Of a stretch of 64,000 nt of DNA, positions 1-10,675 are shown in pieces. The stretch is from Adiantum capillus-veneris (Eukaryota > Streptophyta > Polypodiopsida > Polypodiales > Pteridaceae), in assembly GCA_014529385.2 (NCBI GenBank), contig CM043968.1, positions 6,353,501 to 6,417,500 on the forward strand. The letters are read 5' to 3'. Below the pieces are notes generated by a model. The model saw only the letters and a list, made by a program, of their open reading frames with translations. It was not told where the DNA came from and searched no databases. The position numbers and the translations under genes were made by a program. Position 1 is the stretch's first letter. Each line of letters opens with the position of its first letter.

Positions 1-2796
1 TATGGAAAGTTACTTTTACACATGTGTAATAGCACGGGTATGCTCATTGCCAATGGTGTATCTTTGTGGAGTGGAACCAATGGATTTACATGTAGAAGAC
101 ATAATGGGGATAGTGTGATTGACTATATGCTACTCTCTGAAGCCATCATGTATCGCATAAAGAGTTTTATGTTTGGTCAATGGACCCCGGAATCCGACCA
201 TCGCACCTTATGTATTGACCTTTCATGTGGAGAAGCAACTAAGCATGATAATCTCAGACAAAGGAAAGAGAAGTTATCACTATGTATGGATTTCAAACGG
301 GCACCAATGTACATTGAAATGGTTGAGCAAAAATTATGGATGACAAAGCTTCAATGTGATGCACCATTGGAAACTAAATGGGAAGCTTTCAAGAAAGCTA
401 TTTGTTCTTGTGCGGAAGAATTCTTTGCCATAAAGCATCTCCATGGTATCAACAAAGATAGATCACGCAAAAGGTGGTTTGATAAAGAATGTCAAGATGC
501 TCGAAAGTCCTTGATAAAGCTTGATGCAACTATGGACAAAGACAACTATCAAAGTCATTTGCATACATACAAGGCATTGATTCAAAAGAAGAGAAGAAGA
601 TGGGAAGTAAAGCAACAAGAATTTCAAGTCCAAGAAAAGGCACATGCATGTGGAAGATTTTGGAGAAACTTGAGAGGCAAGCGGGTTGAGAATTTTGGTA
701 ACTTGAGTTTAGTGGATATGTACACACATTGTAGGCAATTATATGAGCAAGAAAATACTAAAAAAATGCCATTTTATGGTTCACTCCCATGTATGCCATC
801 TTTTTTTACTATTGAGGATGTATGCGGTGGGCTTGAAAAGTTGGCCACTCGCAAAGCGGGAGATCTTCAAGGTATCAAGCCGGAGATGATCAAATGGACG
901 GGAGATTTTACCCATGAGTGGATGTGTGATATGTTCAACCTTGCACTTCAACATGGTATGCCTTATGATTGGAGTACTAATTGGGTTAAGCCTTTGCATA
1001 AAGGAGGGGATGTAAAGAATGTAAGCAACTACCGGACTATAATGATTGGGTCTCTTATGGCAAAGTTATTTGGGTGCATAATGGAGATGAAATTGAGTGA
1101 TTGGGCTGAAGAGAATGACAAGCGTGCAAAGGGACAAGCGGGTTTTCGTCGATGCCATAGCACCATTGATCATCTTGTCACTCTTCGTGTTCTCATGGAG
1201 GAAAGTCGGTTGAAAGGCAAGCGATTGTATTGTTGTTTTGTGGACTTTAAGAAAGCCTTTGATATGATTCCACGTAACAATTTGTGGAGAAGGATGGAAG
1301 AACTCCAAGTGCCAAGTGAGTTTATGCTTGCGGTTTCTCGAATCTATGAGAAGGTGATTTGTCAATTGCGCATGGGAAGAGAAATTTCAGAAATTTTTGT
1401 AAGCACTATTGGGGTTAAACAAGGATGTCCATTGTCACCAACTCTCTTTGGTCTATGCATCGATCAATTGGAACAAATGGTACTTGACTTTATGCAAGAA
1501 GAAGGCATTGAAGAGGTCACTATTTGCAATGCGGTAATCATGCTTTTGTTGTATGCGGATGATGTAGTGCTTCTAGCACACACTTTAGAAGATGCACAAA
1601 AGCTTATGGTTGTCCTTGAGAACTTTTGCTTGCATAGTGGGCTGATTGTAAATGAATCCAAAACAAAGGTTATGCTTGTGAAAACCAACCATAAGGAGAA
1701 GCCATGCATTGTGTACAACAACGAGACACTTGAAGTTGTTGAGAGCTTTAAGTACCTTGGCCTTGAGGTTCCATCCAATCACAAGTGGCATGAATGTGCT
1801 ATGCGTCGTTTGGAAGCGGGAAAGAGAGCTTATTATGCATTTGAGAACATGTGTAATGCGGGAAACATCAAGTGTTGGGTTCTCAAGAAGTATCTTTTTG
1901 ATGCATTGGTGACACCGGTTCTTCTTTATGAAGTTGAAGTGTGGGGTGGGAGCATCTCAAAGTCTACTTGGAAAGAGTTTGAGAATGTCCAAAAGCGTTT
2001 TCTTACAAACTTTCTCCAAGTTAAGACACAAACACCATATATGCTCCTACTTCTTGAGTCGGGATCTCTTTCAATTGAGGTTATGGGCATGGAAAGGGTT
2101 GTGGAGTACATGATAAAGATGCGTCAAAACCCCTCACATCGACTTCCTACAATTGCATGGGAAGCAAGCAAAAAAGTTCAAAAGACGCATAAAAGCAAGA
2201 TCTTGAGCACGGGATGGATGCAAGACATAAAGAAGTGGTTTGGGAGATGGGATGCATTACACTTGCTACATGATGCTTCAATTGACTCTCAAGTGAATGA
2301 AGCTTTTCTACAACGCCAATGTATTACGGCTTGGGAGAAATCCGGTGGGTCACGCTTCATACATTACACCACCTATATTGCCCCCAACTACAAAACCATG
2401 TTCTTCGCTGAGAGAGGAAACCGTACTCACACTTACATGCTTGAGCCTATTCCCTTGTCCGCGATACGCACTATCGCAGCAATTCGGCTTAGCTCCCATT
2501 TCCTTCGATGCGAGATAGGGCGTTGGGGCAATGGAGAAGAGTCAAATCGATTGTGCACATTATGCTCACTACAAGTTCGAGAGTCTGAGTACCACACACT
2601 ACTAGAGTGCTCAGCTTTTGATCACATCCGAACTTGCTTCTCTCACATTTTCAGCCATAACTTAGACCTACACACTTTCCTCTCCCAGCCAAAGTGTGGG
2701 CTCTCCATTGCGACTCTCATCACTACAATTTTGGAGCATCGAGAGTCACTCATCAGCCGTACACATACTACATCACATGTAACTTTGGTCCCATAG
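1..2796 (+). CDS. LINE (non-LTR retrotransposon) ORF2, 5' end cut by the window
   Basis: The reading frame is already open at base 1, so the ATG at 22 is not the true start. Counting from that ATG, the N-terminus is the tail of an AP-endonuclease domain, with the catalytic SDH at residues 58-60. A reverse transcriptase follows, with FVDFKKAFD near 410, GVKQGCPLSPTLFG near 470 and the catalytic YADD at about 511-514. A C-terminal zinc motif (CTLC...H...C, about residue 845 on) is typical of plant L1-like ORF2 proteins. The protein would nick DNA and prime reverse transcription at the target. About 920 codons are open with no internal stop, so this copy is young. Most of the endonuclease lies outside the window. 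Confidence 0.9.
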   Translation, partial: YGKLLLHMCNSTGMLIANGVSLWSGTNGFTCRRHNGDSVIDYMLLSEAIMYRIKSFMFGQWTPESDHRTLCIDLSCGEATKHDNLRQRKEKLSLCMDFKRAPMYIEMVEQKLWMTKLQCDAPLETKWEAFKKAICSCAEEFFAIKHLHGINKDRSRKRWFDKECQDARKSLIKLDATMDKDNYQSHLHTYKALIQKKRRRWEVKQQEFQVQEKAHACGRFWRNLRGKRVENFGNLSLVDMYTHCRQLYEQENTKKMPFYGSLPCMPSFFTIEDVCGGLEKLATRKAGDLQGIKPEMIKWTGDFTHEWMCDMFNLALQHGMPYDWSTNWVKPLHKGGDVKNVSNYRTIMIGSLMAKLFGCIMEMKLSDWAEENDKRAKGQAGFRRCHSTIDHLVTLRVLMEESRLKGKRLYCCFVDFKKAFDMIPRNNLWRRMEELQVPSEFMLAVSRIYEKVICQLRMGREISEIFVSTIGVKQGCPLSPTLFGLCIDQLEQMVLDFMQEEGIEEVTICNAVIMLLLYADDVVLLAHTLEDAQKLMVVLENFCLHSGLIVNESKTKVMLVKTNHKEKPCIVYNNETLEVVESFKYLGLEVPSNHKWHECAMRRLEAGKRAYYAFENMCNAGNIKCWVLKKYLFDALVTPVLLYEVEVWGGSISKSTWKEFENVQKRFLTNFLQVKTQTPYMLLLLESGSLSIEVMGMERVVEYMIKMRQNPSHRLPTIAWEASKKVQKTHKSKILSTGWMQDIKKWFGRWDALHLLHDASIDSQVNEAFLQRQCITAWEKSGGSRFIHYTTYIAPNYKTMFFAERGNRTHTYMLEPIPLSAIRTIAAIRLSSHFLRCEIGRWGNGEESNRLCTLCSLQVRESEYHTLLECSAFDHIRTCFSHIFSHNLDLHTFLSQPKCGLSIATLITTILEHRESLISRTHTTSHVTLVP

Positions 2797-2836
2797 GTCA
2801 TATTTGACCTCCGAGGACGATAATAAAATCTATCTA

Positions 2837-2901
<65 letters not shown>

Positions 2902-2904
2902 CCC
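2797..2904 (+). repeat. LINE 3' end and simple-repeat tail
   Basis: After the TAG at 2794-2796 there is a very short 3' UTR containing ATAATAAAATC, then (TCTA)n turning into about 56 bp of (TC)n up to 2896. The element ends in a microsatellite rather than poly(A). A LINE tail seeded by a slipped short repeat is my inference; a later unrelated (TC) expansion is possible. Confidence 0.6.
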
Positions 2905-3107
2905 TATCAGAGTAAAAAAATAAACAAGGTAAAGTGTTTTTAACCGGTTAAAATTTTAAAAATCTCAACTATATTTTGAGTTGTCCTTGAAGAAAATCGA
3001 GAAATTCACAAGTTTTAGTGTAAATACCTTCAATTTTTAACCTTAAAAACGAGAGAATTTCAAGTTTGCCCTTATTTTCTTTGGTTAGGGAAAATGTATT
3101 TTTCTAG
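2905..3107. repeat. 200-bp direct repeat, copy 1
   Basis: Runs from TATCAGAGTAAAA to GTATTTTTCTAG and matches 4029-4240 almost base for base; copy 2 carries 9 extra bases. It has no coding potential. A (TC)n tract lies on its left. Nature unknown: a remnant of a small repeat or a segmental duplication. Confidence 0.8.
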
Positions 3108-3242
3108 TGCGGCCCCTGTCCTGCCCCCCCCCCCCGCCCTTTCTCTCTCTTTTTGCTACTCCTCTCTATATGCCCCCTATCTCCCCATTCTCTTCCTCTC
3201 CATCCACCCACCCCCTCCCTCCCTTAGCCCCCCCACTCCCCC

Positions 3243-3297
<55 letters not shown>

Positions 3298-3567
3298 CTC
3301 TCTTTCTCTCTCCCCATCTCCTCTTCTCTCTCTCTCTTGCCCCCCCCCCCCCCCCCCCCCCCCCAAACTCTCTCTATATCTCTCTCTCTACCCATTTTCG
3401 TCCCTTTTGTCTTAGAGTGAGAGAGATAGAAAGGGGGGAGAGAGAAAGAGAGACAGAGGGAGAGAGTGAATGAGTGATTGCAAGAGAGAAGAAGAAGAAG
3501 AAGAAATAAAATTTTAACGTCGTAAGAAACTATCCCAAGAGACCTTGAAGATCTATCCGGTGACGAG

Positions 3568-3614
<47 letters not shown>

Positions 3615-4028
3615 GTGGAGGGGATGGGAAGAGAAATATGGGGGGACAAAGAAGGGGGCGGAGAGAGTGGCATGCGCACGCATGCGCACACACACACACA
3701 CACAGAGGGGGCGAGCGGGTGAAGAACAGAGAGGGGGGGTGGGAGAGCGTTTCTTTTTTTTTCAAATAAAGAGAAAAAAAAGAGTGAAAAAGAGTTTAAG
3801 CCAAAATTAAAAAAAGAGCTCTCCCAAGTAAAGCAATAGCGATATCAATATTGCTTTGCTTGGGAGAGCTCTTTTTTTTTTGCCTTAAGCTCCTTTAGTA
3901 GCTTTGCTTGAGAGAGCTCCTCTTTTTTTTTGGACATAAACTCCTTTTCACTCCTCTCTTCCTCTCACAATCCCCCCCCCCCCCCCCCTCTGCGCTCTCT
4001 CTCTCTCTCTCTCTCACTCTCTCTCTCT
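3108..4028. repeat. Cluster of simple sequence repeats between the two direct repeats
   Basis: Contains (TG)n at 3246-3294, a 25-base C run at 3340-3364, (GA)n at 3573-3611, a short (CA)n at about 3687-3704, a C run at about 3971-3988 and (CT)n at 3990-4028. Open frames here only read the repeats (for example alternating Val-Cys) and are not genes. Confidence 0.9.
3780..3960. repeat. Foldback (inverted repeat) with a third partial arm
   Basis: The left arm at about 3780-3840 (AAGAGCTCTCCCAAGTAAAG) pairs with 3848-3893 (CTTTGCTTGGGAGAGCTCTT). A second right arm at 3901-3960 also pairs with the left one, including the outer GAGTGAAAA/TTTTCACTC part. The short loop contains GATATC. It could be a small foldback MITE; no clear TSD is visible. 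Confidence 0.6.
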
Positions 4029-4237
4029 TATCAGAGTAAAAAAACAAACAGGGTAAAGTGTTTTCAACCGGCTGAAAGTTTAAAAATCTCGGGTATATTT
4101 TGAGCTGTCCTTGAAGAAAATCGAGAAATTCACAAATTTTAGTGTAAATACCGGCAAAACCTTCAATTTTTAACCTTAAAAACAAGAGAATTTCAAGTTT
4201 GCCCTTATTTTCTTCGGTTAGGGAAAATGTATTTTTC

Positions 4238-4240
<3 letters not shown>
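4029..4240. repeat. 200-bp direct repeat, copy 2
   Basis: Second copy of 2905-3107, with an extra CCGGCAAAA-like stretch near 4150. It is flanked by (CT)n on the left and (AG)n on the right. Confidence 0.8.
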
Positions 4241-4288
<48 letters not shown>

Positions 4289-4555
4289 TATATAATGATA
4301 GGGAAAGAGAGAGGAAGAAGAGTCAAATCTTGAGGAAGGAAGGGCGATTGTTGGAGGAGGGAGGGCGGATAGAGGAGTAGATGGAGAGAGGAGGTGGAGG
4401 AGAGGGAGGATGTTGGAGGAGGAGCAAGGGAAGAGGAGGAAGCACATGGGCGGCAAGAGGAGGAAGGGGAGATAGAGAGGGTGGCCCTCAAAAAAAAAAA
4501 AAAAAGCTCGCTCCGTTGAGCTCGCTCGAAGACCTAACTCGAATATAATTACCTT
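4241..4555. repeat. (AG)n and purine-rich tract, no gene
   Basis: About 46 bp of (AG)n is followed by purine-rich, low-complexity DNA to about 4480, a short A run, then 60 bp of ordinary sequence. No supported gene. Confidence 0.7.
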
Positions 4556-4871
4556 CAATGGATCGACATACTGTTGTGCTATCCCAAAGATTTGACACCT
4601 GCAAGAGATCTAGATTGTACAATGAATCAAATCATGCATGATACGAAGACCTCCATCTTTGAAATATGTCAGTCAACATACCAAAGCATCCCTATAGTAC
4701 AACTAGAGGAATGGATCCTCAAAGACAAAGACGGTGTGTGGGATTCTATGATATCATTGGCAAACGTCAAAAATGTCATATCTAAACACGGACGGGATGG
4801 TAGGGTGGAAGAGAGGCAATGGTCATCTAGTCCACGTCCAGTGGTGGAGATTAGACCAGTGGTGGAGCTTC
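4556..4871 (+). pseudogene. Gene X copy 1, part 1 (unrecognised gene)
   Basis: The frame starting WIDILLCYPKDLT runs about 80 codons (RDLDCTMNQIMHDTKTSIFE, then LEEWILKDKDGVW, then ISLANVKNVISKH). The same protein is encoded at 28024-28259, so it is a conserved coding fragment rather than a chance ORF. I do not recognise the family. The fragment stops at GGAGCTTC, where element D begins, and resumes at 14750. Its left end is abrupt compared with copy 2, which extends about 130 bp further upstream. Assignment as a piece of a real gene is inferred from conservation of the frame between two copies. Confidence 0.6.
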
Positions 4872-6067
4872 TGAAACTGGCCCGTGGGGCGGTAAGCGTT
4901 GGCTTTCACCCGAAATTCTTTACTTTAAACACACACACAGAGCACTTTGCAAGAGAACCTGCGACGGGAATTAACACTTAAGAACACACACGGCTCGGAA
5001 GCTAGAATGCTCCGAGCAGACGCCGACAACCTGTAGGTCCCAAAATTGGCGCCCCTTTCGGTATTTCTTTATTCTTTAAGAGGGTAAATTACAAAGTAAG
5101 GTCCTGGGAATTCTTCACATGTATCCACCTAGATACCATTCGATTTGGCCAAATTTTAGCAGCATAACAACCCCAAAACTTGCGCGAAACCAATTCCCCT
5201 GTTGGAACTCGCTTCTACTGGCGTATACCCTCTGATTCCTGCCCAAAAACAATAAATTCAGCACGCTGTATTACTGGTTTTTGCCCTGTTTTCAGCCCCA
5301 AAGAGTCCCCTAACTGTTCTCTGCCAGTGGGGCACGATTCCCAATGGTCCTAGCGTCTGCATGGCTGAAAAACAGTCAATTTACAACGCATACACAACGC
5401 TGAATTTGCACCTGTACGGTGAGGTTATGACCCTCACCAGTGTCTGCTTTGGACTAGCAGTTAGCTACCCCTGTTCCTGCTTAAGGAGGCTCTTGCCTCA
5501 GCACAAAAGCATGAACCCACACAGCTATACATCAGTCAAATGAAGAGCCCTCTTGTGGGGCATCACATAACTGCACGTAGGGGGGAGAGAGAGAGCAATG
5601 TGTAGTGTGTAAGTCATCACTCTTAGCACCACACTGTACATAGAGGGAAAGGAAGCACTCCATATCTCTTAACCTGTGAGACAGGTTCTCAATGAAGCAT
5701 CCTCCCATCATAAATCGAGCGCCCCCTCTTCTACCCTTAACCTGTAATGCATATGTGAACAAATAGATGCAAAAAGGGGAAGATTTCCATGGCTGCCAAA
5801 ACCTGCGTATCGCTAAAAACGCAGCAAAACAGCCCTGTAAACACACATCTGATGCCTTCCAATGTTGAAAATGAGCTCCTTGGACCTAGGCAAAGTCATG
5901 GGAAGCTCAAAAATGGAGAGAAATGGCTGAAAATCAGAGTTAACAGCCTCCAAAACTGCTCCAAAAAGTCAGTTACGAGTTCTCTTCTCCTAGACTTGGT
6001 AAATTGACCAAAAATTGCCACTTGGTACTCATACATGCAATTTCCCCGCATTTGGCTTCTCGCTTAA
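4872..6067 (-). repeat. Element D left LTR, first part
   Basis: Starts TGAAACTGGCC at the TSD and matches 13061-14236 throughout. It is a diverged reverse complement of the element C LTR: for example GCGCCCCTTTCGGTATTTCT near 5050 against the antisense of 16100-16130. It breaks off at CGCTTAA where element A enters. Confidence 0.8.
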
Positions 6068-6209
6068 TGTCAGGCCAAGGGCCAAACCAAGGGGTCACGG
6101 ACTCAGCCAAGGGCCGGCTGCCAGTGAGAAGGGGTCCGAAAGAGGCTAGGAGCCTATTAAAGGGAGGTTGGGCGGATGGACCAGGCATGGCAATCCCTTG
6201 GTGTTTACA
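6068..6209 (+). repeat. Element A 5' LTR (142 bp)
   Basis: Begins TGTCAGGCCAAGGGCC and ends TGTTTACA just before the primer-binding site. Its first 45 bases recur at 11917. It is very short for a full-length gypsy element. Confidence 0.75.
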
Positions 6210-6210
6210 C

Positions 6211-6222
6211 TGGTATCAGAGC
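6211..6222 (+). promoter_or_regulatory. Element A primer-binding site (initiator tRNA-Met)
   Basis: TGGTATCAGAGC, complementary to the 3' end of plant initiator tRNA-Met, one base after the LTR. Confidence 0.85.
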
Positions 6223-7103
6223 TTCAGGCTATTTTGAGAACTTGGGCACATTTTTTGCTTGGCTGCATGTTGCATGCAACCTCAAGTGGAGGAGGAAGAG
6301 GGCCGAGGCCGCAGCGTGTGCAGAAGCTCTAAGTCGGGGAAGAAGCTATTTCTGACATGCACGAAAGTGGCCGATCTTAGGCTCAGTTGGAGCGCAAGGA
6401 AATTTCAGCAAGTTTTCGTGCTTGGCCCGCCCCCAAAAGTCTGCTGCATCGTGAGTTGCTTCACCTTCTTTGCATAGCGCAGTCGACGGCACTGTCTGCA
6501 AGGAAAATTTCGTCAAAATTTTTTTTTTTCCTCTTCACTTGGGTTACGCTAATGGTCCAGTGAAGAGCCTTTACCCACGGTCTTTGGCTTGGCAAGGCGA
6601 GCTTACTTCTTCCACTTCCATCCTTGCATCGGTGGGCACACACAGCACACAAAGGCTATGGTACTGCATGTTTTACAGCCCGCATCTGCTGCAACTCGTC
6701 TTCTCAAATTTCAACACGCCAAAGCTTGGTTGCACATTTCCCGGTTTTGGTTTCTTGCATACGATGCACGCCAACTCCGTGGTGAAGGTACCTTGCTTCG
6801 TGTTCTCGAGTTTATCATCGGCTGCACCAATTGTCGGAAAATTTCAAGTTCCTCTGGCGTAGCGCATACGATGCAACCCCGCTCGTTGGCAACTTCAACT
6901 TGATCGAGACTTTCAAGAGCAGCATCGGCTGTAGACTTGCTCTTTATTTTCAAGCTACTCTTCGTTTTGGATTGCCGTTCGTTTTCGAATTCAACGTTTT
7001 TTCTAATCCAAGGTGTAATTCTACGGTTACTTATAGCAACCTGCTACGAGCTCGTTGGAATTCATGTATTCTTCTTTCTTTTCTCGCACAGTACGTCCAC
7101 AAC
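6223..7103 (+). other. Element A untranslated leader
   Basis: About 880 bp between PBS and the chosen gag start. Open frames cross it but none has gag features. Nothing else recognised. Confidence 0.5.
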
Positions 7104-8363
7104 ATGGATTCGGACATAGATATGCATCATGCATTTGATTTCGAGCAGTCCACACCCGTTTCGTCTACCGATGCCATGCGGACGGTTCCTCTCACGGAGA
7201 GTAATCGTGCCCCAACGGAAACAGACGATGCGTATGAGTTGCTGGACATGCAAGATTTCCATGCATTTCAAACACGCATGACTGTGCTTGAAACGAATTT
7301 TGCACAATTAAATCAGAATGTCACAGCATTATCCGATTTGATTAATTTGCATATGCGGCAACAGGCCACGGGCCCTGCTAGTCAGTCAATTCAGGAGCAC
7401 GGCTCCACAGCCGGCCAAGGGCCGGCTGCTGGGCAAGGCCCTCCTCCGGGACTGCTGCACTCTCTGACCCAAAAAGAGGTGGACGATTTGTTGAAAAATA
7501 CAAAGCCACCAATTTTTCGGGGAGAAGAGCGTGAGAGAAACAAGGACACCGTGAATATTTTTCTCAGTAAGTGGGATGGTATTCATGACCTTAGACGTAC
7601 CCCGGATGCAGCCAAGGCGCTGCAGACAAGTCTGACTTTGGATGGCAAGGCCTACAAATGGTGGATGTCTCTCAAGGAGAAGGGCATGCTACCACAGACT
7701 TGGGCAGCTTTTGAGACTGTCTTCAGGAAGGAATTTTTACCTACCAATGAGAAGGATAGAAATTGGACCGCCTGGGACGAATGTTCTATGCGCCAGCATA
7801 AAACATTATTGGAATATGTTTCCCATTATCGGGATGTGATCCTCAAGCTGGAAGGGATGAATACCTTTCAGCAGGTGCGTGGGTTCATCCGTGGGTTAAC
7901 TCCAGAGCTTAAGAAGCACGTTAAAACCCAGGATCCACAAACACTTGAGGACGCAATAGTGCAAGCTCACATCCATGATGATCCCGATGATCGGGCATTG
8001 CATAGTTCGCATGTGCATGTCACTACACCTGTTTTAACACGTCCACAACATGTGCATCATAAAAGAAAAAATGTCTCCACTGCATCAGAGACCTCCAAAA
8101 AGCCCAAGGGGTATAGAGGTCCTCTCTCAACGGAAGAGTTTGAGAAAGCCAAAAAAGAAAAGTTGTGCTTTAAATGTTTGGGAACTGGACATAGCAAAAA
8201 GGATTGTCCTAAGGGGAAATCTGCTGCTCAAGACAAGGGGAAGGAAAAAGCAATACATATGGTGCAGCTTTTACCTCTTGAATCCTCTTCCCAGTTTGCT
8301 AATGTGGAAGTAACACACACCGAGGCGGTGCATGAGTGTTGTATCACGGCCTCCATGTGGTAG
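7104..8363 (+). CDS. Element A Gag
   Basis: Start chosen at ATG 7104 (MDSDIDMHHAF); the frame is open further upstream but that sequence is leader-like. A central gag domain (KPPIFRGEERERNKDTVNIF, then KAYKWWMSLKEKG) forms the particle shell. A zinc knuckle CFKCLGTGHSKKDCP (C-x2-C-x4-H-x4-C) near the end binds RNA. The frame ends at a TAG at 8361-8363, but the same frame continues into the protease, so in the ancestor Gag and Pol were probably one ORF. Confidence 0.8.
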   Translation: MDSDIDMHHAFDFEQSTPVSSTDAMRTVPLTESNRAPTETDDAYELLDMQDFHAFQTRMTVLETNFAQLNQNVTALSDLINLHMRQQATGPASQSIQEHGSTAGQGPAAGQGPPPGLLHSLTQKEVDDLLKNTKPPIFRGEERERNKDTVNIFLSKWDGIHDLRRTPDAAKALQTSLTLDGKAYKWWMSLKEKGMLPQTWAAFETVFRKEFLPTNEKDRNWTAWDECSMRQHKTLLEYVSHYRDVILKLEGMNTFQQVRGFIRGLTPELKKHVKTQDPQTLEDAIVQAHIHDDPDDRALHSSHVHVTTPVLTRPQHVHHKRKNVSTASETSKKPKGYRGPLSTEEFEKAKKEKLCFKCLGTGHSKKDCPKGKSAAQDKGKEKAIHMVQLLPLESSSQFANVEVTHTEAVHECCITASMW

Positions 8364-8921
8364 AAGACTTTCGGACCACATGAGTTGGTGCGTATGCATG
8401 GCTCTATCCAAGGGCACAGGGTGCAGATCTTGGTAGACGATTGTGCGTCGCACAATTTCATCAATTATAAATTGGTGAAACGACTCAAATTGCCCCAAAC
8501 CCCGAGTTCCCATCGCTACAAGGTAGCAATGATTAACGGCCATGATGCTGAGATATGGGAAACTCAGGTTAAAGATGTACCTCTGGAAATTCAAGGATAC
8601 CGTACCTCTTTGGATTTCCAAGTCATGAATATGGAGAGGGCGGATGTGGTTCTTAGTCGTGAATGGTTGCATAGTTTAGGATCATCCCTTAGACGTAGCT
8701 ATGAGAATAATAGTCTAATGTTCAAATCCAATGGTGTGCACGTGCTGTTGTTGGGGGAGAAGGATGTACCTTCCTCACCACTTATTTGTACAGCTGAGCT
8801 TATGAAGCTCACTTCTGATGATGCAATAGAAGAACTCTTTTTGTGTTACTCACTGTGCCATTTTATTTTCAATGTGGATGATGTTTTTAATGATGCTAAA
8901 GTTTTGAATAAAACTTCCTGA
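8364..8921 (+). pseudogene. Element A aspartic protease, altered active site
   Basis: In frame with gag after its TAG. The retropepsin fold is visible (VQILVDDCASHNFINY, later ADVVLSREWLHSLG, matching the usual D-V-(I/V)-LG-x-x-WL). The catalytic triplet that is normally D-S/T-G reads D-D-C, so cleavage of the polyprotein is unlikely. Ends at a TGA (8919-8921), after which the same frame runs into RT. Confidence 0.75.
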
Positions 8922-9608
8922 ACGCCGCATTCTTCTCTCTCTCCTCTTCCAGCTATGTCTACTAATTCAAAACAAGAAAATGTTGCTAATGAATTGAAGG
9001 AACTTTTAAGGGAATTCAAGGATGTGTTCCCAGATGATTTTCCACCAGGGATACCGCCGACACGTTCTGTGCAACATGGCATAGACATGGTTGCAGGCAG
9101 TAAGCCATTGAGTAAACCGCCTTACCGAATGAGTCATTCGGAGGCTGCTGAGGTGGAATGTCAGCTTCCTGACTATCTCAGTAGAGGGTTTATTCAACCA
9201 AGTTCTTCACCATGGGCCTCTCCCATTCTCTTGGTGAAGAAAAAGGACGGTAGTATGCGCATGTGCGTAGATTACTGTGGATTAAATGCGGTTAATGTTA
9301 AGAACAAGTACCCATTGCCACGAGTAGATGAGCTGTTTGATAAGCTCACCCACGCTCGTATATTTTCAAAGATTGATTTAAGATCTGGGTATCATCAAGT
9401 ATGCATCAGGCTTGCAGATATACCCAAAACAACGTTCCGAACAAGGTTTGGACATTATGAGTTTTTGGTAATGCCCTTTGGGTTAACCAATGCTCTAGCT
9501 ACGTTCATGACACTCATGGATAGTGTCTTGAGACCATACTTGAAAGGGTTTGTTATCATTTTCCTCGATGACATTCTTGTATATAGTGATCTGAGGAAGA
9601 GCACTTAG
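8922..9608 (+). pseudogene. Element A reverse transcriptase, fingers and palm
   Basis: Continues in the protease frame. It shows the linker [15 protein letters not shown], then [20 protein letters not shown], then [21 protein letters not shown] and the catalytic FLDDILVYS. It ends at 9606-9608 only because one base has been lost in the EEHL segment; the frame resumes at 9614. Confidence 0.85.
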
Positions 9609-10675
9609 TACATTTGAAACAAGTGTTTCATTTGTTACGCCAAAATCAGTTATATGCCAAGGCATCCAAATGTGATTTCCTCAAGGAGGAAATTCACTAC
9701 TTGGGGCATGTTATTTCGGTTGCAGGGTTACACATGGATCAATCCAAGGTGGATGCCATTCGGAGGTGTCCCTCTCCCAAAAATTTGGAAGAGCTCCAGA
9801 TTTTTTTAGGCTTTGCAGGTTTTTATCGTCGATTCGTTAAAAACTATGCCCATATTGATGTTCCCATGACAGATAAGTTGAAAGCCAAGGGAAAGACTTT
9901 TCAGTGGGGATTAGAACAACAACAAAGTTTTGACAAACTTAAGGACACATTAGCCACAACTCCTGTTTTGGCTATTGTATATCTCTTAAAGCCATTCGTT
10001 TTGGAAACGGATGCTAGTAATCGTGCGATTGGAGCAGTCCTTCTGCAGGAGGGACGGCCGATTGCATTTGAAAGCAAGAAGCTGGATTTAGCACAACAGA
10101 ATTACCCTGCCTACGAACGAGAGCTCTATGAAATCGTGTCTGCTTTAAAGACATGGCGATATTATTTGTATGGTGCACAGTTCGAGATTGTGTTTGACCA
10201 TGAAAGTATCAAGTGGTTCACACAACAAAGTGATTTGAAGGGTCGCAAGGCCAGGTGGACTGAGATTCTTCAGGAGTATGATGCCAAACTAAAATATCGC
10301 AAAGGGCGGTACAATGTAGTGGCTGACGCTCTCAGCCGAATGCCAGAGATCAACTCTCTCCTTTTCACGGAATTGCGGAGTGAGTTTTTGGAATCTCTCA
10401 AAGGTAAGTGCGAGCATGATACTGCATACTCCAAGGTGTGGAGCTATGTTAGAAAGAGGGATCCTTCTCACTCCAATGTTGGTAGTGGTTTTGTTTCCTC
10501 CTCACCCAGTTCTCCTCTTTCGAGTGATGAACTGCAGAGATGGAAGAATTTTTCCATAGATGATGGGTACCTACTCCACAAGGGGAGAGTGTGTGTACCG
10601 ATGGACGCGGACATTCGGCGCCAAATTCTTTATGAATGTCACGATAGTCCAAGTGCAGGGCACCCGAGAATTTAG
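9609..10675 (+). pseudogene. Element A RT thumb, RNase H and integrase zinc domain start
   Basis: Carries FLGFAGFYRRFV (RT connection), then an RNase H domain with FVLETDASNRAIGAVL, YERELYEIVSAL and VADALSRMP. The integrase HHCC finger starts with ECHDSPSAGHP. A TAG at 10673-10675 interrupts it; the frame is the same downstream. Confidence 0.85.

Noticed and set aside
3094-3765. Long open frames on both strands (poly-Val-Cys, Pro-rich, Glu-Arg)
   Set aside because: They only translate (TG)n, (GA)n, poly-C and (CT)n; no codon structure independent of the microsatellites.
6831-7103. Gag of element A starting at 6831
   Set aside because: The open frame before ATG 7104 is leader sequence without Gag features; a start at 7104 follows it better.
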